Shown in pieces: positions 15,464 to 23,729 of a stretch of 64,000 nucleotides of DNA. Within the stretch, counting starts at the first letter, position 1, and each line of letters opens with the position of its first letter. This DNA is from Oceaniglobus trochenteri. Lineage in GTDB: Bacteria; Pseudomonadota; Alphaproteobacteria; Rhodobacterales; Rhodobacteraceae. The notes under the pieces were generated by a model, which saw nothing but the letters and a program-made list of their open reading frames with translations, did no database searches and was not told the origin of the DNA. The stretch covers positions 20,702 to 84,701 of the forward strand of contig NZ_JACNMM010000016.1 in assembly GCF_020529025.1 (NCBI RefSeq), read 5' to 3'. Made by a program: the position numbers and the translations under genes.

Positions 15464-15492
15464 CCCGGGTGGGCAAGAAGGAGTGACATGAC

Positions 15493-15831
15493 ATGGAAGC
15501 CGGAAAGAACATCGCCATCAAGGTGCCGCTGCATCGCTGGGAGGAAACGGTGGCCTTCTATCGCGACAAGGTGGGGCTGCCGGTCGCCCGAGAGCTGGAG
15601 AACAGCACCGGGTTTGCCTTCGGCAGCCTGACCCTCTGGATCGACCGCGTTGCGCATCAAAGCCAGGTGGATGTGTGGATCGAACTGTTCGACGACGACC
15701 CCGACGCCGCGCTGAGACGCCTTGGCAGCCCCTGCCGCGACGAGTTGGAGCCCCTGACCGACGTGACCGGCCACTGGACATCGGACCCGGCGGGAACGGT
15801 GATCCTGTTGCGGAAAGAGAAGATGGGATGA
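15493..15831 (+). CDS. VOC superfamily protein (glyoxalase/bleomycin-resistance-like)
   Basis: Small metal-dependent-fold protein of 112 residues. The first strand holds KVPLHRWEETVAFYRDKVGL, and later VDVWIELFDDDPDAALRRL and GHWTSDPAGTVILLRKE mark the second babbb module. Strong ribosome-binding site AAGGAG upstream. Cotranscribed with the SRPBCC gene. The usual metal-ligand pattern is not fully evident, so enzymatic activity is uncertain. Confidence 0.82.
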   Translation: MEAGKNIAIKVPLHRWEETVAFYRDKVGLPVARELENSTGFAFGSLTLWIDRVAHQSQVDVWIELFDDDPDAALRRLGSPCRDELEPLTDVTGHWTSDPAGTVILLRKEKMG

Positions 15832-15920
15832 GGGCGTAACAAAACCTTAACCGAACCTTCGTTTTCCCAACACGTTGGGCTCGCAGAGAGAGGGGCAGAT
15901 TCTCAACCACAGGACAGAAT

Positions 15921-16736
15921 ATGACCCTTCCCGTCATCGGTGCGGCGCTTGGAACCGCAGACCTTGAAACCTATCGCGACTGGATCCTCGAAAAGCAACG
16001 CGACCTCGAACTTCAGTCCTTCCATGCTCCGGATGTGCTGGGTGGCGACTGGCAGCCCGAAGCAGACCGGATCAAAGCGCTTCTGGATGGCTATACCGGG
16101 CGGCTGGGCATCCATGGGCCCTTCTGGGGGTTCACCATCCATTCCATCGACCCCGAGGTCCGCGCGGTCGCAACCAGGCGCATCAACCAGGGGCTTGATG
16201 TCTGCCAGGCGGTCGGGGCCACGCAGATGGTGATTCATTCGCCCTATTCCGCCTGGGATTACAACAACTTCGACAACCTGGAACATGCCCGCGAGATGGT
16301 AATCCGCAACACCCACGCGACGCTTGCGGGGGCCGTGAAGCGGGCCGAGGATCAGGGCGTCACGCTGGTCATCGAGAATATCGAGGACATCGCCCCCCAA
16401 GACCGGCGGGTGCTGGTCGAGAGTTTCGACTCTCACGCGCTGCGCCTTTCGATCGACACGGGCCACGCCCATTACGCCAATGGCACCAATGGTGCCCCGC
16501 CGGTCGATTACTATGTCCGCGCCGCGGCGGGGCTTCTGGATCATGTCCACCTGCAAGACGCCGATGGCTATGCCGACCGGCACTGGGCGATCGGCGAAGG
16601 CACGATCTGTTGGCACGCGGTCTTCCGCGCCCTCGCCAGGCTGGACGAAAAGCCCCGCCTGATAATGGAATTGCGCGACAAGGCCGGCATACCGGCGTCG
16701 ATGGATTTCCTGACGCGCGAGGGGTTGGGCCAATGA
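15921..16736 (+). CDS. Sugar phosphate isomerase/epimerase-like TIM barrel
   Basis: Protein of 271 residues of the AP-endonuclease-2/xylose-isomerase-like fold. Metal-site landmarks are GIHGPFWGFTIHSIDPEV, QMVIHSPYSAW, VTLVIENIEDIAPQD (Glu), LSIDTGHAHYANG (Asp, His), DHVHLQDADGYADRHWAIGEG and RLIMELRDK. This is the usual order of ligands for divalent metals in the family. Its stop overlaps the start of the phosphodiesterase gene (ATGA), so the two are coupled. The substrate cannot be read; the neighbouring ABC transporter converges from the other side and may not share a regulon. Confidence 0.8.
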   Translation: MTLPVIGAALGTADLETYRDWILEKQRDLELQSFHAPDVLGGDWQPEADRIKALLDGYTGRLGIHGPFWGFTIHSIDPEVRAVATRRINQGLDVCQAVGATQMVIHSPYSAWDYNNFDNLEHAREMVIRNTHATLAGAVKRAEDQGVTLVIENIEDIAPQDRRVLVESFDSHALRLSIDTGHAHYANGTNGAPPVDYYVRAAAGLLDHVHLQDADGYADRHWAIGEGTICWHAVFRALARLDEKPRLIMELRDKAGIPASMDFLTREGLGQ

Positions 16737-17518
16737 CACTGAAAATCGTCGTTCTGAGCGACCTGCACATCGTGCGCGAAGGGGAACTGACCCATACGCT
16801 GGATACTGCCGACCGGCTGGCGCGCGGCGTGGCGGCCATCAATGCGCGCCATGGGGATGCGGATTTCTGCGTTCTGGCGGGGGATCTGGCCGACCTGGGC
16901 GAAGCCGAGGCCTATGTCCGGCTGAAATCGATCCTCTCGGCGCTTGCGGTGCCCTGCCATATCACCCTGGGCAACCACGACAACCGGCCTGTCTTCCTGG
17001 ACATCTTCGGCAAGGATCACGAGGCCGAGACAGGCTGTATCGACAAGGTCATCGATCACAAGGGGTATCGGACGATCCTGCTGGATTCCTCCGAGCCGGG
17101 CATCCATCCGGGGGTGCTGACCGACGCGCAGTACGACTGGTTGGAGGACCGGCTGCTGGAGGCGGCGGACAAGCCCGTCATCGTGATCCTGCACCATCAC
17201 GCCAACCCGCTATTCACCCGGGTCGACCGGATCATTCTGCGCGACGGGGCGCGGTTGGCCAATATGCTGGCGGCCCATGGCGATGTTCGGCAAGTGATTG
17301 CGGGGCATGTTCACTACAATTCCACGGCGCTGTGGCGGGGCATTCCCTTTACCACGATGTCGGGGAACCACTACAACGTCACCCCCAACCTCGACGACGG
17401 CCCGATCGAGGAGCTGGACGGTCCGGCGCAGATGGCGGTGATCCTGGCCGATGCCGACCAGACACTGGTGCATTTCGACAGCTATATCGACAGCAGCGGC
17501 GTGATCGTCACACGCTGA
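16733..17518 (+). CDS. Calcineurin-like phosphodiesterase (CpdA-like)
   Basis: Binuclear-metal phosphodiesterase of 261 residues. All five blocks are present in order: VVLSDLHIV, CVLAGDLADLGEAEAY, ITLGNHDNRP, VIVILHHHANP and QVIAGHVHYNST. The layout is that of class III cyclic-nucleotide or glycerophospho-diesterases; cAMP, glycerophosphodiesters or other diesters are possible substrates. ATG at 16733 overlaps the upstream stop by four bases. A strong bidirectional terminator follows. Confidence 0.85.
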   Translation: MTLKIVVLSDLHIVREGELTHTLDTADRLARGVAAINARHGDADFCVLAGDLADLGEAEAYVRLKSILSALAVPCHITLGNHDNRPVFLDIFGKDHEAETGCIDKVIDHKGYRTILLDSSEPGIHPGVLTDAQYDWLEDRLLEAADKPVIVILHHHANPLFTRVDRIILRDGARLANMLAAHGDVRQVIAGHVHYNSTALWRGIPFTTMSGNHYNVTPNLDDGPIEELDGPAQMAVILADADQTLVHFDSYIDSSGVIVTR

Positions 17519-17520
17519 CG

Positions 17521-17552
17521 AAAAAGGGCGGCCTGCGGGCCGCCCTTTTTTT
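17521..17552. terminator. Bidirectional Rho-independent terminator
   Basis: AAAAAGGGCGGCC and GGCCGCCCTTTTTTT pair around a 3-base loop, with A and T tracts on the two sides, between the convergent phosphodiesterase gene and peptide-transporter operon. Confidence 0.9.
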
Positions 17553-17597
17553 GGAACGTCGGAGTTTCCGACGACAATCGGCCCGTCGGGGCCCGGT

Positions 17598-18452
17598 TCA
17601 GAGTGTCGGGTCCAGCCGGTCGCGCAGCCAATCTCCGGCCAGCGAGATCGCCAGGGTCGTCAGCACGATCACCACCGCCGGCGACAGCATGATCCAGGGC
17701 GCAGTGGTCAGGTATTCGCGGCCGAAACCCACCATGTTGCCAAGGCTGGTATCCGGCGGCTGCACCCCGAGGCCAAGAAACGAAAGGCTGGATTCCATGA
17801 GGATGATCTCGGGGAAGGTCAGCGTCATGGAAACGATCAGGGTCGAGGCGACATTGGGCAGGATGTGGCGCAGATAGACCCGCGCGGGTTTCGCCCCAAG
17901 CTGCACCACCGCCGCCGCATAGCCCTGCGCGCTTGCCGAAATGGCAAGCCCCCGGGTGATGCGGGCATAACGCTCCCAGCCGTAAAAGCCCATCAGGCAG
18001 ACCAGCAACAGCATCGAAGAGCCGAAGAAGGCCAGCACCGCCAGCGACATGATGAGAAAGGGCAGCGCGGCCTGAAAATCGGCCAGCATCACCACCACAT
18101 GTTCAACCACTCCGCGGAACTTGGCCGCCATGAAGCCCAGCAGCGTGCCGAAGAAGGCCGAAATCAGCGTGGCCCCGAAGGCGATTACCAGCGAGGAGCG
18201 GACCGACTGGATCAGTCGGGACAGCACGTCGCGGCCCAACTCGTCCGTTCCCAGCCAGTGGCTCGGCGTCCCCGGCGCGGCCAGCCTTGTGCCAAGGTTC
18301 ATCTGGGTGATCGGATAGGGCCGCAGCACATCCACGAAGAGCGCGCAGAGCACCATTGCCAGCAGCCAGAACAGTGACAGTTGCACCGTCAGGGGCATCC
18401 GCGCCTTGCGGCGTTCGGCAGGGAGGGGGGGATTGAGGTTTGTGACAGCCAT
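17598..18452 (-). CDS. Oligopeptide/dipeptide-type ABC transporter permease, DppC-like
   Basis: Inner-membrane permease of 284 residues with about six helices. The N-terminal region LGTRLAAPGTPSHWLGTDEL followed by GRDVLSRLIQSVRSSL is the diagnostic OppC/DppC signature. The EAA loop is present (ARITRGLAISASAQGYAAAV), and the C-terminal PDTSLGNMVGFGREYL is typical. ATG at 18452 has GGAA upstream. It is the last gene of a five-gene operon (binding protein, two ATPases, DppB-like, DppC-like). The substrate is unknown; peptides, opines or nickel chelates are family possibilities. Confidence 0.9.
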   Translation of the reverse strand: MAVTNLNPPLPAERRKARMPLTVQLSLFWLLAMVLCALFVDVLRPYPITQMNLGTRLAAPGTPSHWLGTDELGRDVLSRLIQSVRSSLVIAFGATLISAFFGTLLGFMAAKFRGVVEHVVVMLADFQAALPFLIMSLAVLAFFGSSMLLLVCLMGFYGWERYARITRGLAISASAQGYAAAVVQLGAKPARVYLRHILPNVASTLIVSMTLTFPEIILMESSLSFLGLGVQPPDTSLGNMVGFGREYLTTAPWIMLSPAVVIVLTTLAISLAGDWLRDRLDPTL

Positions 18453-18462
18453 GTCCGTTTCC

Positions 18463-19392
18463 TTAGTGTGCCGGGGCGGTCTGGCGCAGGCGCGGGTCAA
18501 GCCAGCCGTAGAGAAGATCGACCGTCAGGTTCGATACCACCATGACGGCTGCGACCAGCAGCAGGATGCACTGCACCACCGCCAGATCGCGGTTGGTGAC
18601 CGACACGATCAGCAGTCGCCCCATGCCGGGCCAGCTGAAGATCGTCTCGACGATGATGGCTCCGGCGATCAGTGACCCCACCATGAAGCCGACGATGGTG
18701 ACAATCGGCACCGCTGCATTCGGCAGCGCATGGTTGCGGACGACATCGCCCCAGCTGACCCCCTTGGCCGATGCCGTGCGGATATAGGGCTGGCCCATCA
18801 CCTCGATCATCGCCGAGCGTGAGAAGCGGGCCAGAACGCCGATGCCCCCGATGCTCATGGTCAGCACGGGCAGGATCGCGTGTTGCCAGCTGCTGGCCCC
18901 GCCCGATGGCAGGATGCCCAGGGTGACCGCGAAGATCAGCACCAGCAGCAGGCCCAGCACGAAGGAGGGGACGGTGAAACCGACGATCGCCGTGACGATC
19001 ACCCCCCGATCCGCCAGCGTGCCGCGTTTCAGCGCCGCATAGATGCCCGCCGGGATGCCGAAGGCCAATTGCAGGATCAGGGCGGGGATCGTCAGTTGCA
19101 GCGTGGCGGGAATGCGCTGCATCACCAGGTCGATGGCCGGTGAACGGTCGCGCATGGACAGGCCGAAGTCGCCGTGCAGCATGGCGCGGAGATAGGACAG
19201 GTACTGTTGCCAGATCGGATCATCCAGCCCCCAGCGGTCGCGGAAATCCTGCACCACGTTCTGTGGTACATCCGGGCCCAGCAGCACCTGCGCCGGATCG
19301 CCCGACATCCGCAGGACCACGAAGGCAAAAGTCATCACCGACAAGACCGTCAGTCCTGCCCGGAAAAGGCGGGAGGTTACGAAACGTATCAC
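18463..19392 (-). CDS. Oligopeptide/dipeptide-type ABC transporter permease, DppB-like
   Basis: Inner-membrane permease of 309 residues. The start MIRFVTSRLFRAGLTVLSVM, with DPAQVLLGPDVPQNVV in the first periplasmic loop, is typical of DppB/OppB. The EAA motif (YIRTASAKGVSWGDVVRNHA) and the C-terminal GAIIVETIFSWPGMGRLL are present. The start is GTG at 19392 with GGAG six bases upstream; the nearby ATG is out of frame and runs straight into TGA. Ten bases separate it from the DppC-like gene. Confidence 0.92.
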   Translation of the reverse strand: MIRFVTSRLFRAGLTVLSVMTFAFVVLRMSGDPAQVLLGPDVPQNVVQDFRDRWGLDDPIWQQYLSYLRAMLHGDFGLSMRDRSPAIDLVMQRIPATLQLTIPALILQLAFGIPAGIYAALKRGTLADRGVIVTAIVGFTVPSFVLGLLLVLIFAVTLGILPSGGASSWQHAILPVLTMSIGGIGVLARFSRSAMIEVMGQPYIRTASAKGVSWGDVVRNHALPNAAVPIVTIVGFMVGSLIAGAIIVETIFSWPGMGRLLIVSVTNRDLAVVQCILLLVAAVMVVSNLTVDLLYGWLDPRLRQTAPAH

Positions 19393-19405
19393 ATGAGGCT
19401 CCAGT

Positions 19406-20389
19406 TCAGGCCGGTTCGGTCAGGGCGGCGGGGGCGACGAGATGGCAGGCTGCGCTGCGCGCGCCGCCCACGGCCCGGGTCTCGGGAATGGCACGGCGGC
19501 AGCTGTCTTCGGCCATGGGGCAGCGGGGATGAAAGGCACAGCCGGGCGGACGGTTGCCGGGGTCGGGCGGCTCTCCCTGGAGGATGATGCGGCTGTTGGC
19601 TGCGCGGCCGGGTTGGGGCACCGACGAAATCAGGGCCTGCGTATAGGGGTGGCGGGGATCGGCGAACACCGCCTCGGCGGGGCCTTCCTCGACGATGCGC
19701 CCCAGGTACATGACCGCGACACGATCGCAGAGATTGCGCACCACCTTCAGGTCGTGGCTGATGAAGACCATGCCAAGGCCCCGATCGCGCTGCAGGTCGG
19801 CCAGAAGGTTCACCACCTGCGCCTGAATGGAAACGTCAAGCGCCGAAACCGGTTCGTCACAGACCAGCAACTCGGGTTCGGTCATCAGCGCCCGCGCGAT
19901 GACCACGCGCTGGCGCTGGCCACCCGAAAGCTCGTGGGGGAATTTCCCGGCCTGGTCGGGGCGCAGGCCGACCGACTGCATCACCTCGCTGATGCGCGCG
20001 CTGCGGCTTTCCCCATCCCCGAGGTGGTGGATGTCCAGCGGTTCGCGCAACTGATGTGCGACACTCAGCCGCCGGTCCAGCGCGGCCAGCGGGTCTTGAT
20101 AGACCATCTGGATGCGCGCCCGCAGGGCGCGCCAGCCCGGGGTGCCGAAGGCTGGCATGGGGGCGCCGTCGATGTGGACGGTACCCTTCTGTGCCGCGTC
20201 GATACCCAGCAGCACCCGACCCAGCGTCGACTTGCCCGAGCCGCTTTCGCCGACGATGCCCAGAGTCTCGCCACGTTTCACCCGAAGGCTGACGCCATCA
20301 ACCGCCCGCACCCGGGCAGGGCGCCCCAAAAGGCCGCGGCGGGCCGTATAGACACGCACAAGACCGCGGGCATCAAGAAGCTGGCTCAT
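19406..20389 (-). CDS. Peptide-type ABC transporter ATPase, DppF-like
   Basis: ATPase of 327 residues. Walker A GESGSGKSTLGRVLLG, Q-loop VYQDPLAALDRRLSV, signature LSGGQRQRVVIARALM, Walker B LLVCDEPVSALDVSIQ and H-loop VFISHDLKVV are all intact. The C-terminal oligopeptide-type extension carries a 4-Cys-like region (PPGCAFHPRCPMAEDSCRR). Start ATG at 20389 overlaps the preceding ATPase stop (ATGA), so the two NBDs are made together, as expected for a heterodimeric motor. Confidence 0.93.
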   Translation of the reverse strand: MSQLLDARGLVRVYTARRGLLGRPARVRAVDGVSLRVKRGETLGIVGESGSGKSTLGRVLLGIDAAQKGTVHIDGAPMPAFGTPGWRALRARIQMVYQDPLAALDRRLSVAHQLREPLDIHHLGDGESRSARISEVMQSVGLRPDQAGKFPHELSGGQRQRVVIARALMTEPELLVCDEPVSALDVSIQAQVVNLLADLQRDRGLGMVFISHDLKVVRNLCDRVAVMYLGRIVEEGPAEAVFADPRHPYTQALISSVPQPGRAANSRIILQGEPPDPGNRPPGCAFHPRCPMAEDSCRRAIPETRAVGGARSAACHLVAPAALTEPA

Positions 20390-21375
20390 TGGTATTCTTC
20401 CTGCCGATGGACGATGTCCTGCGTGATCGGCACCGGAAAGGCGCAGGCCAGCTGCCGCCCTTCCGGCTGGGGCAGCAACTCGGGTCTGTGCTGACTGCAA
20501 AAGGCGCGCGCCCGGTTGCAGCGCGGCGCAAAGGCGCAGCCCGGCGGCAGTTCGCGCGGGTCCGGCACGGTGCCGGGGATCGGGACCAACCGCCGCAGCG
20601 GGCCGCTGAGCGTGGGAATCGCGTCGAACAGCCCCCGGGTATAGGGGTGGCGCGGGGTCTCGAAAAGCTGACCGACATGGCCTTCTTCGATGATCTTCCC
20701 CGCATACATCACGCAGACCCGCTCACAGACCTGCGCCACCGCCGCAAGGTCATGGCTGATGAAGACTGTCGCCATCGACATTTCCCGGCGCAGGGTGACA
20801 AGCAGATCAAGGATCTGCGCCTGTATCGTGGCATCAAGCGCCGTGGTCGGTTCGTCCGCGATCAAAAGGTCGGGTTCGCCCGCCAGCGCCATGGCGATCA
20901 TCAACCGCTGGGCCTGCCCGCCGGAAAATTCGTGGGTGTAAAGGCTGAAGCGGTTGCGCGCATCTGGGATGCCGACAAGATCCATAAGCCGCAGCGCCTC
21001 GGCCCTGGCGGCGGCCCCGGTCAGGCCACGGTGCAGGCGCAGGGCTTCGATGATCTGCTGGCCGACACGGATCACAGGGTTCAGCGCGCTGGATGGGTCC
21101 TGGAAGATCATCGCGATCCGTCCCCCCCGCACGCGTTCCAGTGTCCGGCGCGGCGCGGTGGCCAGATCCTGCCCCTGCAGGCGGACCGAACCGCTGACCG
21201 TTGCCTTTCCGGGCAGCAGGCCAAGGGCGGCCAGCCATGTCACCGACTTGCCGCAGCCGCTTTCCCCGACAAGGCCCAGGGCCTCGCCCGGCGCCACGTC
21301 AAGGTCGATGCCATGCAGTACCGGAACGCCGTCGAAGGCAACCCGCAGGTTCCTGATCTCAACCAGATTGTCCAT
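20386..21375 (-). CDS. Peptide-type ABC transporter ATPase, DppD-like
   Basis: ATPase of 329 residues. Walker A GESGCGKSVTWLAALG, Q-loop IFQDPSSALNPVIRV, signature FSGGQAQRLMIAMALA, Walker B LLIADEPTTALDATIQ and H-loop FISHDLAAVAQ are present. The C-terminal extension LPPGCAFAPRCNRARAFC is the oligopeptide-family iron-sulfur/zinc-like segment. An intrinsic terminator lies between this gene and the binding-protein gene upstream, so transcription of this and the following genes is probably reduced relative to the binding protein. Confidence 0.93.
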   Translation of the reverse strand: MDNLVEIRNLRVAFDGVPVLHGIDLDVAPGEALGLVGESGCGKSVTWLAALGLLPGKATVSGSVRLQGQDLATAPRRTLERVRGGRIAMIFQDPSSALNPVIRVGQQIIEALRLHRGLTGAAARAEALRLMDLVGIPDARNRFSLYTHEFSGGQAQRLMIAMALAGEPDLLIADEPTTALDATIQAQILDLLVTLRREMSMATVFISHDLAAVAQVCERVCVMYAGKIIEEGHVGQLFETPRHPYTRGLFDAIPTLSGPLRRLVPIPGTVPDPRELPPGCAFAPRCNRARAFCSQHRPELLPQPEGRQLACAFPVPITQDIVHRQEEYQ

Positions 21376-21400
21376 GTTGAACGGTCCTTGGAAAAACGCG

Positions 21401-21433
21401 AAAAAGGCGCGCCCCCGGAACCGGGAGCGCGCC
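21401..21433 (-). terminator. Intrinsic terminator between binding-protein and ATPase genes
   Basis: On the minus strand the stem GGCGCGCTCCCGG / CCGGGGGCGCGCC (12 of 13 pair, 2-base loop) is followed by TTTTT, beginning 10 bases past the stop of the binding-protein gene. It probably acts as an attenuator that lets the binding protein be made in excess of the membrane complex. Confidence 0.8.
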
Positions 21434-21442
21434 AGCAGGGGG

Positions 21443-23080
21443 TCAGGATTGGCCGGGCCAGTTCGAGGCGCGGAAATCCATGGCAAAGGCGGGGGCTGCC
21501 TTCCAGTTCAGGCTTGACCGCATGCCCGTGAAGACGGCGTTCTGATGCAGGATGTTATAGGCCGGGTCCTCGCGCTCGGCGATCGTCAACATCCGTGCGA
21601 TGGCCTGCTTGCGTCTGGCGTGGTCGGTCGACGTTTCCATCACCTGGCAAAGATCGTTGAACTCGGCATTGGTCCATTCGCGGTTCTGCTGGGCCGAGCC
21701 ATTGGGCCCGAACTGCACCACCATCGGCGAGATCGGATCGTTGATCGTGTTGGAGGCCGACCAGTCGCGCACCCCGCGCGGGGTATCCTGTGCAAGGATC
21801 TGGCCCCAGTTCTCTTTCATCTCGATCTCGACGTTGAGACCGACCTGGTTCCACATCTCGGTCAGGATCTGTCCGTTGGGCACCTGATTGATGTAGTAGT
21901 TGTTCAGCAGGCGGAAGGGGATCGGATCGCCCTTGTAGCCGGCGTCCTTCAGCATCTGGCGCGCCAGTTCTGGGTCGTACTCGGGGGCGGCCCAGCCTTC
22001 GATGAACATGTCCGAGGTGCGGAAGCTTTCGAACTGAAGACCGGCGGGCACTTCGGTCTGATTGGCCCAAAGCGCCTCGACGATGGTCTTGCGGTCGATC
22101 GCATGGGTCATGGCGCGGCGCACCAGCGGGTTCTGAAGTTGTTCATGGTCCTGCGTGAAGACGTTCACGCGGTGGTTCCAGATGGTGGAGTTCTGCACTT
22201 CCAGACCCGGCGCGTTCATCACCGTTCCCAACTGGTCGGGCGGCAGGTCGCAGGCGAAGTCATATTCGCCGGACAGAAGGCCGTTCACGCGGCTTGCAAC
22301 TTCCGGCACTTCCACGAAGGTGATCGTTTCCAGGGGCGGGCGGCCACCCCAGTAATCATCATGGGCCCGCAGCGTCAGCGACACGTCGGGCTGAAAATCC
22401 TCGACGTAGTAGGGGCCGGTGGTGACCGGCTTCTTCGCCCAGTCATCGTAGGACGATGCTTCGTCCCAGGCCCGGCGGTTGGCAACGATGCTGCCGCCGG
22501 CGTAGAGGCGCCCTTCCATCGTCACATCCGGCGTCGCGTTGTGGAAGCGCACAGTATACTTGTCGACGGCCTCGACCCCGGCCAGCGAGGGCCACTTGCG
22601 GCGCGCGATGCCCGGCAGGGCGGCGGGAATATCCTTGCCCGTCGTGCGCGTATAGTTCTCGGCATAGATGGTCTTGCCGCCCGCCGGCTGCGTCTCGCCG
22701 AAAAGCCGTTCGGGGGAAAGCGAAAAGACCACATCCTCGGCTGTCATCTCGTCGCCGTTGTGGAATTTCACGCCCTTGCGCAGCTTCAGTTCGACGGTCT
22801 TTTCATCCAGCCGCTTCCATTCGGTCGCCAGGCCCGGCACCGGGCCCTGGTTGCCCATCCAGTCGCGCAGCAGCAGCCCTTCCCAGAGGTTCGGGAAAAG
22901 CGCCCGCTCGCCGACATTCGACTGTTCGTTCCACGGGTCGAGCGTGTTGTTGATCACGACTTGCTGTACCGCAATCCTGATCGAGGGACGGTTTTGCTGG
23001 GCGCGCAGATGGCTCGGCAGGAAAAGCCCGGAGGCGGTCGCCCCCATCAGGCCCATGACGTGACGTCGGTTCATATTCAT
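21443..23080 (-). CDS. ABC transporter substrate-binding protein, family 5 (peptide type)
   Basis: Periplasmic receptor of 545 residues. A signal sequence with NRRHVMGLMGATASGLFLPS resembles a twin-arginine leader. SBP_bac_5 features include TVELKLRKGVKFHNGDEMTA, EDVVFSLSPERLF, YTVRFHNATPDVTMEGRLYA and RRAMTHAIDRKTIVEALW. ATG at 23080 has GGAGA nine bases upstream. It is the first gene of the operon and is followed at once by an intrinsic terminator. The 336 bases between this start and the zinc-finger gene at 23417 are a divergent promoter region; apart from a GC-rich hairpin and a possible degenerate repeat near 23310-23337, nothing was recognised there. Confidence 0.9.
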   Translation of the reverse strand: MNMNRRHVMGLMGATASGLFLPSHLRAQQNRPSIRIAVQQVVINNTLDPWNEQSNVGERALFPNLWEGLLLRDWMGNQGPVPGLATEWKRLDEKTVELKLRKGVKFHNGDEMTAEDVVFSLSPERLFGETQPAGGKTIYAENYTRTTGKDIPAALPGIARRKWPSLAGVEAVDKYTVRFHNATPDVTMEGRLYAGGSIVANRRAWDEASSYDDWAKKPVTTGPYYVEDFQPDVSLTLRAHDDYWGGRPPLETITFVEVPEVASRVNGLLSGEYDFACDLPPDQLGTVMNAPGLEVQNSTIWNHRVNVFTQDHEQLQNPLVRRAMTHAIDRKTIVEALWANQTEVPAGLQFESFRTSDMFIEGWAAPEYDPELARQMLKDAGYKGDPIPFRLLNNYYINQVPNGQILTEMWNQVGLNVEIEMKENWGQILAQDTPRGVRDWSASNTINDPISPMVVQFGPNGSAQQNREWTNAEFNDLCQVMETSTDHARRKQAIARMLTIAEREDPAYNILHQNAVFTGMRSSLNWKAAPAFAMDFRASNWPGQS

Positions 23081-23416
23081 CGTGAAGCTCTCCGGTCGGT
23101 TCGCTTTTGCGAGGCAAATGTTGATCAGCGGGCGGCGCATCGGCCCGCCCGGCGTGTCTTCGTAGACCGCAGAACCGCTACAGCTATGTGATGCTCGGAT
23201 GACATCTGCATGAAACGCCGTCCCCCTCCGGCGGCCTTTGCCGCGCCTGGGCTGAAAAGGGGGTGCTGCGCGAAACAGATGGGGTTCCTTTGCGCCCCGG
23301 CTGTGTCAGACCCCGCCCCAAAGAAAGAGGAGGCGGGCGCACGCGGGGTGTGGCCTTGCCCGGGCGGGGGCGATAGGTATCATGACGCCTGACCCGACCG
23401 ATTTGAAAAGAGACAG

Positions 23417-23599
23417 ATGATGAACAGCCAAGCGCCTGAAACCGAAATCGTTCACAGCCGCCGTGTCGCCTGCGATGGCGGCGAAGGGGCGCTGGGACAT
23501 CCGCGTGTCTGGTTGCAGATCCCGGTCGATACCGGTTGGGTCGAATGCGGCTATTGCGACAAGCGCTATGTGCTGGAAGGCGACGGAGACGACCATTAA
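23417..23599 (+). CDS. Small zinc-finger protein, CHCC type (NDUFS6-like)
   Basis: Protein of 60 residues with a CHCC zinc-binding pattern: Cys in [20 protein letters not shown], His in LGHPRV, and CGYC in [14 protein letters not shown]. This is the alphaproteobacterial homologue of the mitochondrial complex I accessory subunit NDUFS6 family; a role in complex I assembly is inferred from that homology. Two adjacent ATGs (23417, 23420) are possible starts behind AAGAGA. Confidence 0.85.
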   Translation: MMNSQAPETEIVHSRRVACDGGEGALGHPRVWLQIPVDTGWVECGYCDKRYVLEGDGDDH

Positions 23600-23729
23600 G
23601 AGGGCGCCGTCCGGCCGAGGCCGGGCGCCAGCGGGACCCGTGCCCGCCTGAAAGGCGGGGATGGGGATGTGAATTGGCGCCTCTGGCGCCTCCTTTGGAT
23701 CGGGTGCGGTCCGGGGCAGGAGGAATGAT

